NCBI GenBank assembly: GCA_033807695.1
Contig: CM066304.1
Location: 2,604,001 to 2,668,000, forward strand
Reading direction: 5' to 3'
Source of the DNA: Daedaleopsis sinensis
Taxonomy: Eukaryota; Basidiomycota; Agaricomycetes; Polyporales; Polyporaceae
Length of the DNA: 64,000 nt
The first letter of the stretch is position 1. The number at the start of each line of letters is the position of its first letter. The notes under the pieces were generated by a model. The model worked only from the letters and a program-made list of their open reading frames with translations, had not been told where the DNA came from and searched no databases. The translations under genes were made by a program, and so were the position numbers. This document shows positions 12,180-23,551 of this stretch, piece by piece.

Positions 12180-13757
12180 ATGCGCCCAGGGCACCGTCGA
12201 CCTCGTTCACCATCGTCATCGCCTTCTCGTGCCGATGAACATTCACCCGTCAAACGTCAGAAAGACAGCCTCTACCAGTACGAGCAGAATGCATAAAAAA
12301 TACAGCTGATTTAAATCTATAGAATTCTGTGACGAGACCAACCACCGGCTCCGCGACCAAGAATCACTGTCCGCGGCAATGAGGGTTGTTAAAGCCATAA
12401 AGAACATCGATTTTCCGAAATCCATCGGCCACTGCCCGCCTCGTTTCGATGAAATGATGAAGCACATGAAGAGTCATGGGGGGCAGAAGATGGGAAGTTC
12501 TATACGAGTCTCGAGCTCACGAAGGCAGACAGGGAGAGGCAAATGCATGACGATGTAAGTGCCAGTCTTGAGCGCTCTGGACATCGCTGCAACGCATACC
12601 TCACTCTCGCTAAACCGACGTGTACAGGAAATTGTAGCAAAGATTGCAGCAATATACTCTCAGCACGCCAACGATGTGGCTTCAGGATACAGGCTGCAGG
12701 AGCCCTTCAAATTGCGCACGCGCAAGGGCTGCGAATATGATAACACCCTCGTCCCACCAACGAAATTTGGCTACATCAATGAGTCACGCCAGACACGCGA
12801 AGCGAAAACGACGTTGGAAGAATGCTTGAAGGCTTGGTACGACAACGCAAATGTCCATGAACAGATCACTAAGGTGAACGAGCAAGTCCGTCACGCCCGT
12901 GAGATCCCCGCAAGCGAGTTCAGCGTCGAGACCGAGCTGCTAAAACGGATCGCTGGCTTGTGGGACAAACACTTCTACCCTTACCACGGCGTCTGTGTCC
13001 AACCGTACAAGATTCACCTCTACGGTCCCGAGGGCTACTTCGACGTTCATCGAGACGCGCATCAGAAGGACCTCGTCGGCACATTTCTCTTAGCCCTAGG
13101 TATCCCGACATTCCCCGTCGCGTAAGCAAGATCTCTAGTGGCTACCGGGCGGTCATCGCCTTCAAGCTCTTCTCCGCGGCCACTCGCAGTAAGTCTACGA
13201 CGTCGTCCGAGGTCCGACAGCAGACCACAGAGCTCGTCCGTCAGCTACAGGCGCCGCTCGGCATCATTCTCGAGCGCAAGTACTGTCTCGGGACGACCGA
13301 ACTCGGTGGCTTCGACGCGCTCCTCTCTGGGTCGTTGCACACTCTGGAAGATGTGGACATTCAGCATCTTCCGGTCGTCGTGACCTCGAGCGGCCAGTGG
13401 GGACAGAAGGACGGGATAAGATGTGACACGGCCGTGTACCCCTTCACTCAGGGGCATATCGGCAGACTTGCAGACAACTCTTACTGGGGTGAACCAAATT
13501 CATGGCGCTACGACGGTCCGCGCGACCACACGTCCTGCAGGTCTCCGTGGCTCGAGGGCGTGAAGAACGCACCCTTCTTCGCATTTGATTTCGACCGCTC
13601 CGAGTCTGTGCTCCTGTACGAAGACAATGAGCGGGAGACCGTCTACCCTTCTGCCAGCTGGCTATCGAGTCGGACGTTAATGTCCTCCAGCGTATACCTC
13701 TTGTATGTTGTGATCGCTCTTCCAAAGGATCGCAAGCACGCATCGGGGGACCGATGA
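12180..13757 (+). pseudogene. Decayed 2OG-Fe(II) oxygenase-like protein gene
   Basis: Exon 1 (MRPGHRRPRSPSSSPSRADE) is joined by intron 12278-12322 to a frame ending HMKSHGG. The coding frame then shifts by one base at a run of six G (12478-12483). Downstream, EDGKFYTSLELTKADRERQM is open only in the other frame, as if one G had been lost. After an intron with donor GTAAGT, YKIHLYGPEGYFDVHRD appears, which looks like the first His/Asp iron-ligand region of prolyl-hydroxylase-type oxygenases. At about 13099-13130 the frame changes again with no usable splice pair, from FLLALG to RRVSKISSGYRAVIAFKLF. The part that should carry the second histidine is missing or altered. The 3' end is also ragged. 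I infer a pseudogene; assembly errors or a very divergent active gene are alternatives. The family assignment is from memory. Confidence 0.55.
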
Positions 13758-14251
13758 TAATGATTGCCGCAGCGAGGTCGGTCCAGAGGACGAAGATGAT
13801 AGGCCAAGGCGGAGACAGTACATATCGGTAGCAGTTCGGTTGTACAGGAAGTAAAGTCACAGACTCACGATACTACGAGTCATGTCCGAGACAGCATGCA
13901 TCGTACGGTAAGTATCCGCACCCGTCATGCTAGGTGGGTCGGCTGGACATCAATCACGTGCTGATAGGCCTTGAAAGCTTGACCCCGGGCCTCGGTCACC
14001 GTGAGGTCATCACCGAGGTCATTCATGACTTGACCACCCCGGTCATGGTCATCATTACGGTGAGTGACCTCGACTAGAATCATAGCATCACTGCTTACGA
14101 CGCAGTCTCCTTCCTGAGTACTTAAGCTGACATCGTTTGTAGATACTACGGGTATTTATGCCAGTGTTGTTGTTGAAGCTTGAGGCTCCTCGCAATTCTC
14201 CCCAACCTGAACTGGCTACACCCGCTTACTAGCTATAGGAATCCCTTCACT
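13758..14251. other. Intergenic region upstream of the aldo/keto reductase
   Basis: No gene seen. It contains a CACGTG at 13955-13960 and, at 13980-14069, an unusual cluster of GGTCA/TGACC pentamers that is listed separately. The 3' part just before the reductase ATG looks like an ordinary 5' leader. Confidence 0.5.
13980..14069. promoter_or_regulatory. Cluster of eight GGTCA/TGACC pentamers
   Basis: GGTCA or its complement TGACC occurs at 13980, 13994, 14005, 14017, 14031, 14041, 14047 and 14065: eight copies in 90 bp, in both orientations, ending 183 bp before the aldo/keto reductase start codon. Such density is unlikely by chance in sequence of this composition and suggests an array of binding sites for one transcription factor. 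The factor is unknown. Confidence 0.5.
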
Positions 14252-16168
14252 ATGTCATTCACTGCAACCGCTCCTCCGACCAACTCAGAGCTTAGTCGGT
14301 ATAGGGTGCGTGTGCATGTACGCACAAATCAACCGTCTCTAACACCGCGCGTGCGTTGTAGCTTTTATCACCCTCGGCAGGTGGTATGTCGTACACTCGG
14401 AGGTTTACCAGAAGTTGACCACGTACTAACTACATACCAACTCGTAGTGCGTGTATCGCCGCTATGTCTCGGGACAGGTTCCTTAGGTACAGCATGGGCG
14501 GAAATATTGGCAGGAGGTTTGTTCCGTACCTATCTCACTGTCCCACCAAGCCAGCTGACGGTTTACCCTCCTTTACAGCAGCGAGCGAGGAGGATGCCTT
14601 CAAAGTTTGTTCAGGATTTTCTTGTTCGCTGCCAGCAATCTGGATCTGAGACTCGGTGATCCATTCCTACATAGTTCCTCGATGCTTTTTGGGAGAAGGG
14701 CGGCAACTTCCTCGATACCGCTAACAACTATCAAGAGGGAGAAGTGAGTACAGGTTACGATTTATCTCTGGCCATATCAGCGCAACTCATGAGGATTTGA
14801 CTTAGAGTGAAAGAGTCGTTGGCGCTTGGATGAAACAACGTGGCAATCGAGACCAGATTGTGCTCGCCACGAAGTTCACCCTCGGGTATCGAACCTCCGA
14901 TCCTGACGTGAAGATGAAGGTACTCACTTTCTGCAAACGTTACTCGACGCTGCCAGCTTGCGTCTGACTGCGACAATTGTGTCTAGGTCAATTACCAGGG
15001 TAACCATAGGAAAAGTCTCTACCTCTCGGTAAGAAACACACCGCTCGTCTATGACGAAATTGTGATAGAGGCGGACTTCTATCTAGGTCAACGACAGTCT
15101 CAAGAAACTGCAGACGGACTACATAGACCTTCTCTATGTTCACGTGTAAGAGGTGTTTCTTTCCGCGGTCATGAACATTATGCTCACAGTTAAGGTAGCT
15201 GGGACTACTCGACTTCGATCCCGGAGCTTATGCAGGCTCTCGACGCGCTCGTCAAACAGAACAAGGTACTGTACCTCGGTATTTCCGATACACCCGGTCA
15301 GTTATTTGGCTGCTCACTCGCGCTCCGTCAATTTATGCGCCTAAACCTCAATAGCTTGGCTCGTTGTCAAAGCAAACGAGTACGCTCGCGCACACGGCAT
15401 GGCCCAATTCGTCGTCTGTACGTATGCCTCATCTTCCTCTTCCTCGCAGAAAACATGATACTTATTACTATCTGACTACCTATCGTGCGGTTATTCACAC
15501 ACCCTCATAGATCAGGGCCCCTGGTGCCTCACAGAACGTGATCTCGAGCGCGAGATCCTGCCAATGTGTCGCGCGGAGGACATGGCCATAGCGCCTTGGG
15601 GCGTTCTCGGACAGGTACGTTGCAGTGACCCTGCTCTCCTCCTCCCATTCCTTCACGATACGGCATCATCTTTCAGGGCAAGTACAAGACGGAAGCCGAG
15701 ATCAAGGCGCGCAGCGCACTTCGGTTCAACAAACCACAGACTGAATCGGAGAAGGCGATGAGCTCTACCCTCGAGACGGTCGCGAATGAGCTAGGAGGCG
15801 GGGCTACGCTCGCCGCGGTCGCGGTCGCGTGGGTTATGCATAAGGCGCCGTACATCTTCCCGGTCGTCGGCGGGCGGAATGTGCAGCAGTTGGAGGAGGT
15901 CATCAAGGTATGTATGATTTGTGGTTGCTATGTGGGCGCATGTGGTGCTAACGGCTCCGTGCACTAAATACAGGGATTGGATATCGTCCTCAGCCCCGAG
16001 CAGATCAAGACGCTCGAGGAGGCCGCCCCATTCTCCCTTGGATTCCCGCAAAGTCTGTTCGGAACAGACCCCGCGGTTGGCGACGCAAAACCCGCTTGGT
16101 TCGTGAACGCAGTAGGACCCGTAAAATGGGTCAAGGCATCAGGCCCGATCGCGCCTGGGTCTGAGTGA
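14252..16168 (+). CDS. Aldo/keto reductase, aryl-alcohol dehydrogenase [NADP+] type
   Basis: NADPH-dependent cytosolic reductase of aldehydes such as aryl aldehydes; relatives are the fungal AAD proteins and norsolorinic acid reductase. About 385 residues in at least ten exons. [18 protein letters not shown] opens the frame, and [15 protein letters not shown] is the barrel start. The catalytic tetrad is visible: Asp and Tyr in [13 protein letters not shown], Lys in LATKFTLG, and His in [32 protein letters not shown] follows after an intron with donor GTACGT near 15420. The C-terminal NADP-binding part contains [13 protein letters not shown]. All frames join with normal splice sites, so the gene looks intact. 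Convergent with the BTB gene. The GGTCA cluster lies in its promoter. Confidence 0.9.
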
Positions 16169-16543
16169 AGCGGTATGACACCTCGGCCTGGTGGTGTCGG
16201 CTGACTTTCGCCGCCGAAACGTTCGGCCCTTTACGAGTACGAGTGAACACGAGTCAGAGATTCTGGCAGAGCCCATCGCGAAATGAATATTCCCTCTTAT
16301 ACTATGTACTTTGGTCTGTTCTGGAAGAGCCTGTGACCACCGACTGCATTGTACTCTGTCACGGTTTCACAATTGGTAAAGCGAAGTCGACCGTCGCCCC
16401 GCATTGAGTCTGCAACACAATATGTAATGTTCACAGTGACGGTAGCTTGACGAAAGAAGGGGGGCAGAGGGGACGTCCGTGACGTCAAATCTGTACGCCC
16501 GGGTCAAAATAGTTTCTTCACCTTCAGTTTGTACTAAAGGTGG
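16169..16543. other. Convergent intergenic region
   Basis: This 375-bp gap separates the stops of the aldo/keto reductase (plus) and the BTB protein (minus). It should hold both 3' untranslated regions. No coding sequence or repeat seen. Confidence 0.5.
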
Positions 16544-18100
16544 TTATGACTCATGAGTGTTTGCATTATGGAGATAGTTGAAGAGCTGACGCACGTTGTT
16601 CATATCTATGGCCTTGCGAACGTCGAGATATAACTTCTCAATTCTGAGGATGAGACGCACGTTCTCCTCGCACGAACCGCACCATAGGTTGCGCTTCACC
16701 GACTCCGCCAACGTCTTGGACGTGTCCGGTCTCTCCCACCAGCGCGTTGTCTGATCCGGAGAGCGCAGGCTCTCTGCCGTGCGTTTGAGCATACCAAGTA
16801 GCCACGGATCTCCCGTTGGAGATAGGGGATCTTCCCCGGATGTCGGAGGTCGGGACTGAGTCTCGCTTTGTGTTTTCTCCCGATTGTCAGTCGCATCTTC
16901 TTCCACAGCACGCGTCATGCGCGATGCCATCGCGAGGGACTCTCGTCGGTTCACGAGCAGGTGATGGTATGGAACCGCGGAAGTGATCTCCATCTCGGGG
17001 ATGTGCCCAAGGGTGTATGGGTCGTTCTGCAAGAACCCTAGGGCATCCTTCGCGATGTCAGGGAGGTCGTAGTGCCATGCAAGGAGATAGATAGCAAGGG
17101 GTCCTGAAGAGCTGCTAGAGATGGAGCCGAGAGCTTGGAATCTCAGGGTATGGAACAACGCATCCATCTGGAGCCGCCTTGCACAATTCAACATATCGAG
17201 AGCATCGGACCATGCTAGGTTGTGGAGGCTGCGATGTTGGGTGGGATAGCAGAGCTCGAGAACCGCACCGAGTGTGGCGCTGCTAAAGTCTAGATCAATG
17301 ACGGGCAGATCAGAAGCAGCTGGTGTGGAAGGAAGGGCTAGGATTCTCTGCAGGAGTAGGGGGGAGGCGGTGCTAAGAATAATTTTATGAGTGTGGAACT
17401 CCTCCTTGCTCGATGATCGGCAGATGATATCGGCGAATGGACGCGTCTGGTATGCAATACGCAGTTGACTGGATCGTGTTGGTTTGAGTGGCATAGGTAT
17501 GTCCGGCAGATCTGGGTCAAAGAAGCTGAACCGTTCATCGACGTTCCCGCCCGCGCAATGGAATTTCACGAGTCGAAAATACGCTCCGGCAGTGACCTGC
17601 TGTAGCTCCGGCGGGGCCTCAACGGGGATATCTTCACTCAGCAGCGACTTGGCTGCAAGCATGGTCTCGTCTGCGAGACGAAGACTACACGCCGCTGCCC
17701 ACACAGCGAACGGGCACGTTGGCAGGAAGGCAAGGAGTGCACGCTTCATTAGTGCGATGGCCTCTTCCATCTCGTACTTGATTGCGGCAGCGAGGACAGG
17801 GCGTATGTCCGTCACCTTGGTGAGAATCGGGTCAGTGACAGGATAGCACAGGCGGAGAAGACGTTCGAGGGTCAGGCCATCCTCCTCAACGACTACAACC
17901 GGTTTGCCGTCCATGTAGCACTGTGGGTCGTTGTCGGAATCGTCGGGAGTGGGCAGCGGCACGGTGAACATGTCGGCAAATATGGGTGAGGCCTCGGCAA
18001 CGATACCACTTCGTACGCGGAAGTTGACACCATCTCGCGAGCGGACGATGATGTCAGCGGCAGGGTTGTTGAAAGGTGCTGGGAAATCGCGATTGGACAT
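16544..18100 (-). CDS. Protein with two BTB/POZ domains
   Basis: Single-exon gene of 518 residues. The chosen start gives MSNRDFPAPFNNPAADIIVR; an in-frame ATG 102 bp upstream adds a non-BTB-like leader. The first BTB fold is at about residues 13-120: ADIIVRSRDGVNFRVRSGIV, then SPIFADMF, then LRLCYP. A second BTB-like unit is at about 235-345: FADIICRSSSKEEFHTHKII, then SPLLLQRIL, then VLELCYPTQ. The C-terminal third is helical and Ser/Pro-rich in part. Such paired-BTB proteins are abundant and lineage-expanded in mushrooms. Their partners are unknown; a Cullin-3 adaptor role is possible but not shown by the sequence. It shares a 500-bp divergent promoter with CBS. Confidence 0.88.
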   Translation of the reverse strand: MSNRDFPAPFNNPAADIIVRSRDGVNFRVRSGIVAEASPIFADMFTVPLPTPDDSDNDPQCYMDGKPVVVVEEDGLTLERLLRLCYPVTDPILTKVTDIRPVLAAAIKYEMEEAIALMKRALLAFLPTCPFAVWAAACSLRLADETMLAAKSLLSEDIPVEAPPELQQVTAGAYFRLVKFHCAGGNVDERFSFFDPDLPDIPMPLKPTRSSQLRIAYQTRPFADIICRSSSKEEFHTHKIILSTASPLLLQRILALPSTPAASDLPVIDLDFSSATLGAVLELCYPTQHRSLHNLAWSDALDMLNCARRLQMDALFHTLRFQALGSISSSSSGPLAIYLLAWHYDLPDIAKDALGFLQNDPYTLGHIPEMEITSAVPYHHLLVNRRESLAMASRMTRAVEEDATDNREKTQSETQSRPPTSGEDPLSPTGDPWLLGMLKRTAESLRSPDQTTRWWERPDTSKTLAESVKRNLWCGSCEENVRLILRIEKLYLDVRKAIDMNNVRQLFNYLHNANTHES

Positions 18101-18600
18101 TGATATCGATCGTTTGCAACGGCTGTACCGTTTGGAACTCAGTACATTGAGTGGAGATGTCGTCCGAAAGCATATGTACCTGCCAGGAGTCGTCTTGCGC
18201 AAGCCTTAACGTTGTTAACGTTGCTAACAACTTGAACTTAGGAGCAATATTCAGTGCATGGAGGGACTCCGATATAGCGTACTTGAAACTTACCAGGCTC
18301 GAGGACAAACCTGGTGGCGAGATAGAGGAACTAACTTAGTAACTAAGCTTGGCCGCACAGTACTTGCCAGTCGACTCAATGCCGCAGCACATGTACAGGG
18401 CGTGGCAAGGGCGTGGACTCCTCGGTCCTCGGAGGGCACGCGGAGTGACGCGCACGTGAGCGCGTCTCGCGTCACATCGCGTGATTCCCGGATCTCATTG
18501 CCCTGAGCCGTACTTGAGAGACCTCGAGCACATTTTCGACCGCGACCACCATCTTCGCGCTCCATTTTTGTGCAAACAGTCTTCACTGCTCACTACTATC
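18101..18600. promoter_or_regulatory. Divergent promoter BTB gene / cystathionine beta-synthase
   Basis: A 500-bp gap. CACGTG at 18453-18458 matches the core bound by Cbf1-type bHLH factors that control sulphur-amino-acid genes in yeasts, which fits the plus-strand CBS gene starting 143 bp downstream. A direct repeat of TTAACGTTG lies near 18207-18225. Role inferred. Confidence 0.5.
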
Positions 18601-20535
18601 ATGTCCCATACCGCACGGATCATCGACAACGCACTCGGGGCCGTTGGGAACACACCGCTCGTTCGGCTAGACCGTATAGCAAAGGAAGAAGGGCTGGAAT
18701 GCAATCTACGTGAGTATATGCACCATGAAGCTATTCTATGGCTCTGATAGGAGAGACTTTCTACCACAGTCGGAAAGCTTGAGTATACGTCTGTCGGTGG
18801 ATCTGTCAAGGACCGTATCGCGAAACGCATGGTCGAAGAAGCTGAGAGAGAGGGCAAGCTCGTTCCCGGTCGGAGTGTTGTCATTGAGCCGACATCTGGG
18901 AATACCGGTATGTCACTCATTGCAGCGCATCGTGGGCGTTGTCAGATACTGACGGGCTGTCCGTGCAGGTATCGGCCTCGCTATGGCGTGTGCTATCAAG
19001 GTCAAACGCACTTACCGTTACCTGCGGTACATATGCTGAATACTACAGATAAGGGATACTCTGTGATCATCACGTTGCCTAACAAGATGTCATTGGTGAG
19101 TCCTCTTGTCTTTTGCGCAGAATTTATACATGTTGTGGTCGGGTTCATAATGGAAGAAGGGCACCAGAGAGGACGGGGGCATTATCGTCTGTGGCGTTTC
19201 GGTCCTGTCGTCAATCATCGCCACAATTGCTCTGCTTGGAGGATGAGCGCTAGCAACTAGAGGCAGAGACTCTGGTCTGCCAACTCCGTCCATCAGTATT
19301 CTGCGCATCGGTTCTGCCTCGGTCATTTGGTGCTCTTGCCTTATCACTGGCAAGGGGCTGATATCAGCGATTCGGACCTTTGCGGATGAAATGCTCATCA
19401 TGTCTTTTGCAGGAGAAAGAAGCTGCCCTCCGCGCGCTTGGGGCGGAGGTCGTGCGCACTCCCACCGAGGCCCCATGGGACTCTCCAGAGTCACACATAG
19501 GTAGCGCTTCCATTGCACCTGCTCGTCCTCTCGTGGCTGAATTCCTTAACGATCGCAGGAGTGGCGCAACGCCTGCAGCGTGAAATCCCCGGCGGTATCA
19601 TCCTCGACCAATACCGCAATGTGAGTTTCTCGACCATATCTAGTCAACGTTTTCGATTTACTGACTTGTCGCCTTCCGACCTATGCAGGTCAACAATCCG
19701 CTAGCTCATGAATACACCACGGGTCCGGAGATTGTGGATGCTGTTGTCTCCACTCCATCGTCCGCTTCGCACCCATCGTCCGGCAAAGTAGATGTACTCG
19801 TAGCCGGCGCTGGGACTGGCGGTACTATCACCGGACTCTCCCGTGCAGTGAAGAAGAAGCACAACAATGCCTGCATCGTGGTCGGAGTGGACCCCGTAAG
19901 TTTTATGTCTATCGTAGCAGATCGCCTCCCCTTACCCCAGCGGGAATCCAGAAAGGCAGCATCCTCGCGTTTCCGGACGATCTGAATGCCGACGGCGCGG
20001 GCGATCAGTACATCGTCGAGGGAATTGGCTATGACTTCATCCCGGAGGTGCTCTCGCGAGACCCTGCGGACGTGGACGAATGGCTCAAGACATCTGATGA
20101 AGACGCTTTTGCCGCCGTGCGCCAGCTCATGCGCCAGGAGGGTCTGTTGGTCGGCGGAAGCAGTGGGAGCTCGCTCAGCGGAGCTCTGCGCTGGCTTCAT
20201 AGCGAGAGGGGGCGCACCATCGCTAAGACCAAAGGTGCCAACGTTGTAGTGCTTCTTCCCGATGGGTGAGCTCCACAGTCAAATACCTATCGCGGTACAA
20301 GGATCGCTGATAGTTACAATTTAGGATTCGGAACTACATGAGTAAACCGTGGTTCCTGAAGATGGCTCTCGAGGCCGAGCCGTCACCGCTTGCGCTCCGC
20401 ATCGCAGAGGTACTCAAGTCCTCAGAAAGCAACGTGCAGACGAATGTGGACGACATTGCGAAGGGTATCGCGGCCCGCATTTCTCCACCCGACCTAGAGA
20501 ACCGGCCAAACGCTATCGACGAGACGTCGGCCTGA
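18601..20535 (+). CDS. CYS4: Cystathionine beta-synthase (PLP enzyme, no Bateman domain)
   Basis: Cytosolic PLP enzyme that condenses serine and homocysteine to cystathionine, the first step of transsulphuration. About 400 residues in about eight exons. The PLP lysine lies in [14 protein letters not shown] and the phosphate/carboxylate loop in [27 protein letters not shown] and the CBS-specific [20 protein letters not shown] separate it from cysteine synthase. [11 protein letters not shown] is the C-terminal PLP-phosphate loop. After the synthase core, only about 70 residues ([14 protein letters not shown] onward) precede the stop, so the paired regulatory CBS domains of human and yeast enzymes are absent. 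One intron (about 19096-19412) is about 318 bp, far longer than its other introns. Divergent from the BTB gene, convergent with P450. Confidence 0.92.
19096..19412 (+). other. Long intron (about 318 bp) in the CBS gene
   Basis: Exon ends NKMSL at donor GTGAGT and resumes [14 protein letters not shown] after TTTTGCAG. The 10-mer TGTCTTTTGC occurs near both ends (19107-19116 and 19401-19410). The simplest reading is an insertion of about 290 bp into an originally short intron. No coding or terminal inverted repeats were found inside. Confidence 0.65.
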
Positions 20536-21037
20536 CGACTGGAGGACTTTTGACAGACGAATAGCAGTCCTCGCTAGACGAGCTGTTGGGTATGGTTGTT
20601 TGAATTAGACGAAGGCATGTTCCTGGCTTGATTCTCGCGACGCTGATGCGTCTCCCTGTCTTAGCATATGGTCCCGTGTATGATATTTGCGATTCATTCG
20701 ATGGCACAGGGTGTGTAGAGGAATACCGTTCTGATCAGCATCACAGCTAGTCCGCCCACCGCATATGTGCTGGCTTGGCTGCATGAGTACTCGCCATAAG
20801 GCTACTCGTGGTAGCACAAGTTCAGGCCGGTCATCCAGATCTCACCAACAACACCGGCGCTACTCACCTCCGTACTCTAAGTACCACTTATCCACCAACA
20901 CATCATCCATGTAGTGATGTCCGACTTTCTATTACTTATCATCTAGCTATGGTGACAAACCACTTGTCCATGTCAATCTCTGCCTTGATCTCTGCTGCCG
21001 TGGACGGTTCCAGTCACATACACTGTGCAGATAAGTA
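20536..21037. other. Convergent intergenic region
   Basis: About 500 bp between the stop codons of CBS (plus) and the P450 (minus). No coding sequence, repeat or RNA gene recognised; probably two 3' untranslated regions and spacer. Confidence 0.5.
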
Positions 21038-22567
21038 TTAGGTGAGTTTCTCAAAGTCTATGTCAACATCATACGGAAGGCTAAGTGCGAACGGAGAGAA
21101 AGCGTTCTTTATGTTGTCTCTGTGGATCGAATCCTCGGGAACGGTCCACCTGTACTCCCTCAAAAGCATGCTGATCAAGACCCTCTGCTCGTACAACGAG
21201 AAACTCCGGGCAGGGCACTGACGCGGCCCAATTCCGAACGTGATCCAGTTGTTCTCGTCGAACCTGGCAGCCTCGAGGAACCGGTCAGGGTCGAACTTCT
21301 CCGGGTGCGACCATAGCGCGCCGTTGTGGAGGATCGCGCACATGTTGAGGATGATGGGAGTCTGCGGAGGGATGACGTAGTCGCCGACCTGCAACGGTAT
21401 ATCGGCGAGGCGGGGGATGGTGACGTTGGACGGGTTGTTGTATCGCATGGACTCGCGGATGATGGCGTTGAGGTACGGCGTGCGTGAGTAGTGCTCAATC
21501 CGTGGTTCCTCCTTCCCCATCACCTTGAGCACCTCCTCCCGCGCCTTGGCTTGAATTTCCGGGTATTCACCCAAGACGTACACCAGCGTCGAAAGCGCCC
21601 CCGCTGTTGTATCCTACGTTTTGGTCAAGACCGCTGTCCACGCGGAGGGGGCATGGTTGAACTCACATGCCCGCCCATGAAAGTCACAATCACATTGTCC
21701 CTGAACTCCGTCTCGGTCATCTCTGGCTCCTCGAACATGTACGTGATCATGTCGTTGCCGGGGTTCTCTCTCTTCTTCACGAGCAGTAGCCTGAACTCTT
21801 CTACAAACGCGTCGACCATCGCTTGCACCTTTTTGCGCGGCAGCCACCGCTCGAGGGACGGAAGGAAGATGTACGGCGGGTTCGAGATGGCCGCCATGAC
21901 GTCGTGGTACATCTTCACGAACGGCCCGTCAGGCTTGTCGAGGGCCTCGAAATCATACCCAATCACGGTCGTGCCCACTGCGTCGAGCGTGAACCGGTGC
22001 GTATAGTCGTTCCACCGTATCCGCCCGCCAGCACCCATCATGTCGAACGTCTTCCTCGCGAGGTTCGCGAACTGCTCGATCGGCGTCGTCCTGTTCAGTG
22101 CCTCGCGGACGATCCGCGCGTGCCGCTTCCACATGTCGCCCTCCGCCGTGAAGACGTTCTGCCGCCCCGTCAGTCGCCAGAGGAGCATCTCCGCGGGCGG
22201 CTCCTGCTTCCTCACGGCGCGACTCTCCATGAACTGCTTGCCCGCCTGCTTCTGTTCAGGACGCTGCTCTCGTCGAGTAGTGTAGGCCTCGTCCACGCAC
22301 CTTCGCGTCGATCACATGCACCATCCATTCTCCCAGACAGAACACCAGCACGACGTTGGTCTGAGCCTTGTGCGCGAAGGGCAGCAGGACGCGCTTGACC
22401 CTCTGCTCTTCGACCTCCCCGGACAGGTAGCTGTACAGCAGCGGCAGGATCGGCACCTTGGGTATGTGAGCGAGCTCGGGGGGGACGCGGACCCAGAGGT
22501 ATATGACAACAGTGAGCGCCGCTAGGAGAGCGAGAAAGATCTCGCGCGCGGACAAGTCGTGGACCAT
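21038..22567 (-). CDS. Cytochrome P450 monooxygenase (intact)
   Basis: Membrane-bound haem monooxygenase of about 475 residues in three exons. The N-terminus has one anchor (EIFLALLAALTVVIYLWV). Exon 1 ends VIDAK at donor GTGCGT near 22308 and resumes KQAGKQFMESRAV. The I-helix ends exon 2 as VIVTFMGGH and continues DTTAGALST in exon 3. The ExxR motif is IIRESMR, and the haem loop FGIGPRQCPARSFSL carries the thiolate cysteine. The PERF-type region reads PEKFDPDRFLE. All key motifs are present. The family resembles CYP63/CYP512-type basidiomycete enzymes only in general form; substrate unknown. A relic of a close paralogue lies 1.6 kb upstream on the same strand. Confidence 0.93.
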
Positions 22568-23400
22568 GGCGGGGCCGCTGGAGAGCTTGTCGACGAAGAA
22601 TGCTAGGGCAAGCGGGGGGGGGGAGAGGATGCAGGTATGTGGTCAAAAGCAGACTTGACTGGTGCGTGTTTCCCCCGACGCTAAGTATATGTAGTACGCA
22701 TACTGAGTTTGTTCGTGCGCGCAATCGCATCCGTGTGCGGGAAATTCAAAGATGATCAGGCCTGAAGCTAGAAGACCTGATATATGATAAGTACCTCGCT
22801 CAGTGCTCAGGGCATCGGGTCCAGCAGCATCCCGGCCCCGCGCGGTACCCGGCACAGTCGACGTCCGGCTGTTCCGCATGGGTCCACGCCACCCCGACGG
22901 GCTTCACCTCAACTGAGACGATCGCGACCACAAGTCCGCGCAGCTGGGCATTCAACCACATTTTATGTCATGCATTGATTGCACTCCGATAACGCTGTCA
23001 CCGCTCGTCGTAGCCGTCGTCCCGCCAGCAGGGCCACCGTGACCCCGACTCCATTTACGAGAGCCTGGCTTTCCGAGAGTCGATATGTAATGCTTTGGCC
23101 CCAGAGCAGCGGCAAACGGCTCCTGTTGACTATCAGTGCTTCTAGCTCGCGCTCCGTAGAGCAGCCTGATTTCTGATCCACGGACTTTATGCGCGCGCGC
23201 GATTTGTGCGACGTGCGGGCAGCGCGTCTGCTCGCAACCCACATTGTGAACGTCTTGTTGATATGCTCTAAGTACTACTAGTAGCTTGAAGGTCCCAGCG
23301 TCGAGCGAGCACCAGTTCGCGGTCTTTCGCGGTGTGTTGGAAATTTGCCATGCCTTGCTCTCTGGTCTCTTGCCAGGGCTAGAAACGCTCATCCGTTGTA

Positions 23401-23416
23401 TTGCTAGCGCTAGCAA
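23401..23416. repeat. Perfect 16-bp palindrome
   Basis: TTGCTAGCGCTAGCAA equals its own reverse complement. A further TTGGCTAGCAA-like half follows within 12 bp. It may be a dimeric factor site or the trace of an inserted element. Confidence 0.75.
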
Positions 23417-23551
23417 CTTGGCTAGCAAGCGAGAATCGGACGTAATGAATATATTCCTAGTCCTGAGAAGACGTCAGTCGACTTTTGAGATATCTTTGCT
23501 CGCTTAGCCTGCACTTAGCTATAGGGAGTCCGGCGTTCCATCCGACGAGGT

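Noticed and set aside
22952..23428. 158-codon minus-strand ORF between the P450 copies
   Set aside because: No recognisable motif, mixed composition, spans GC microrepeats; looks like chance open frame in spacer.
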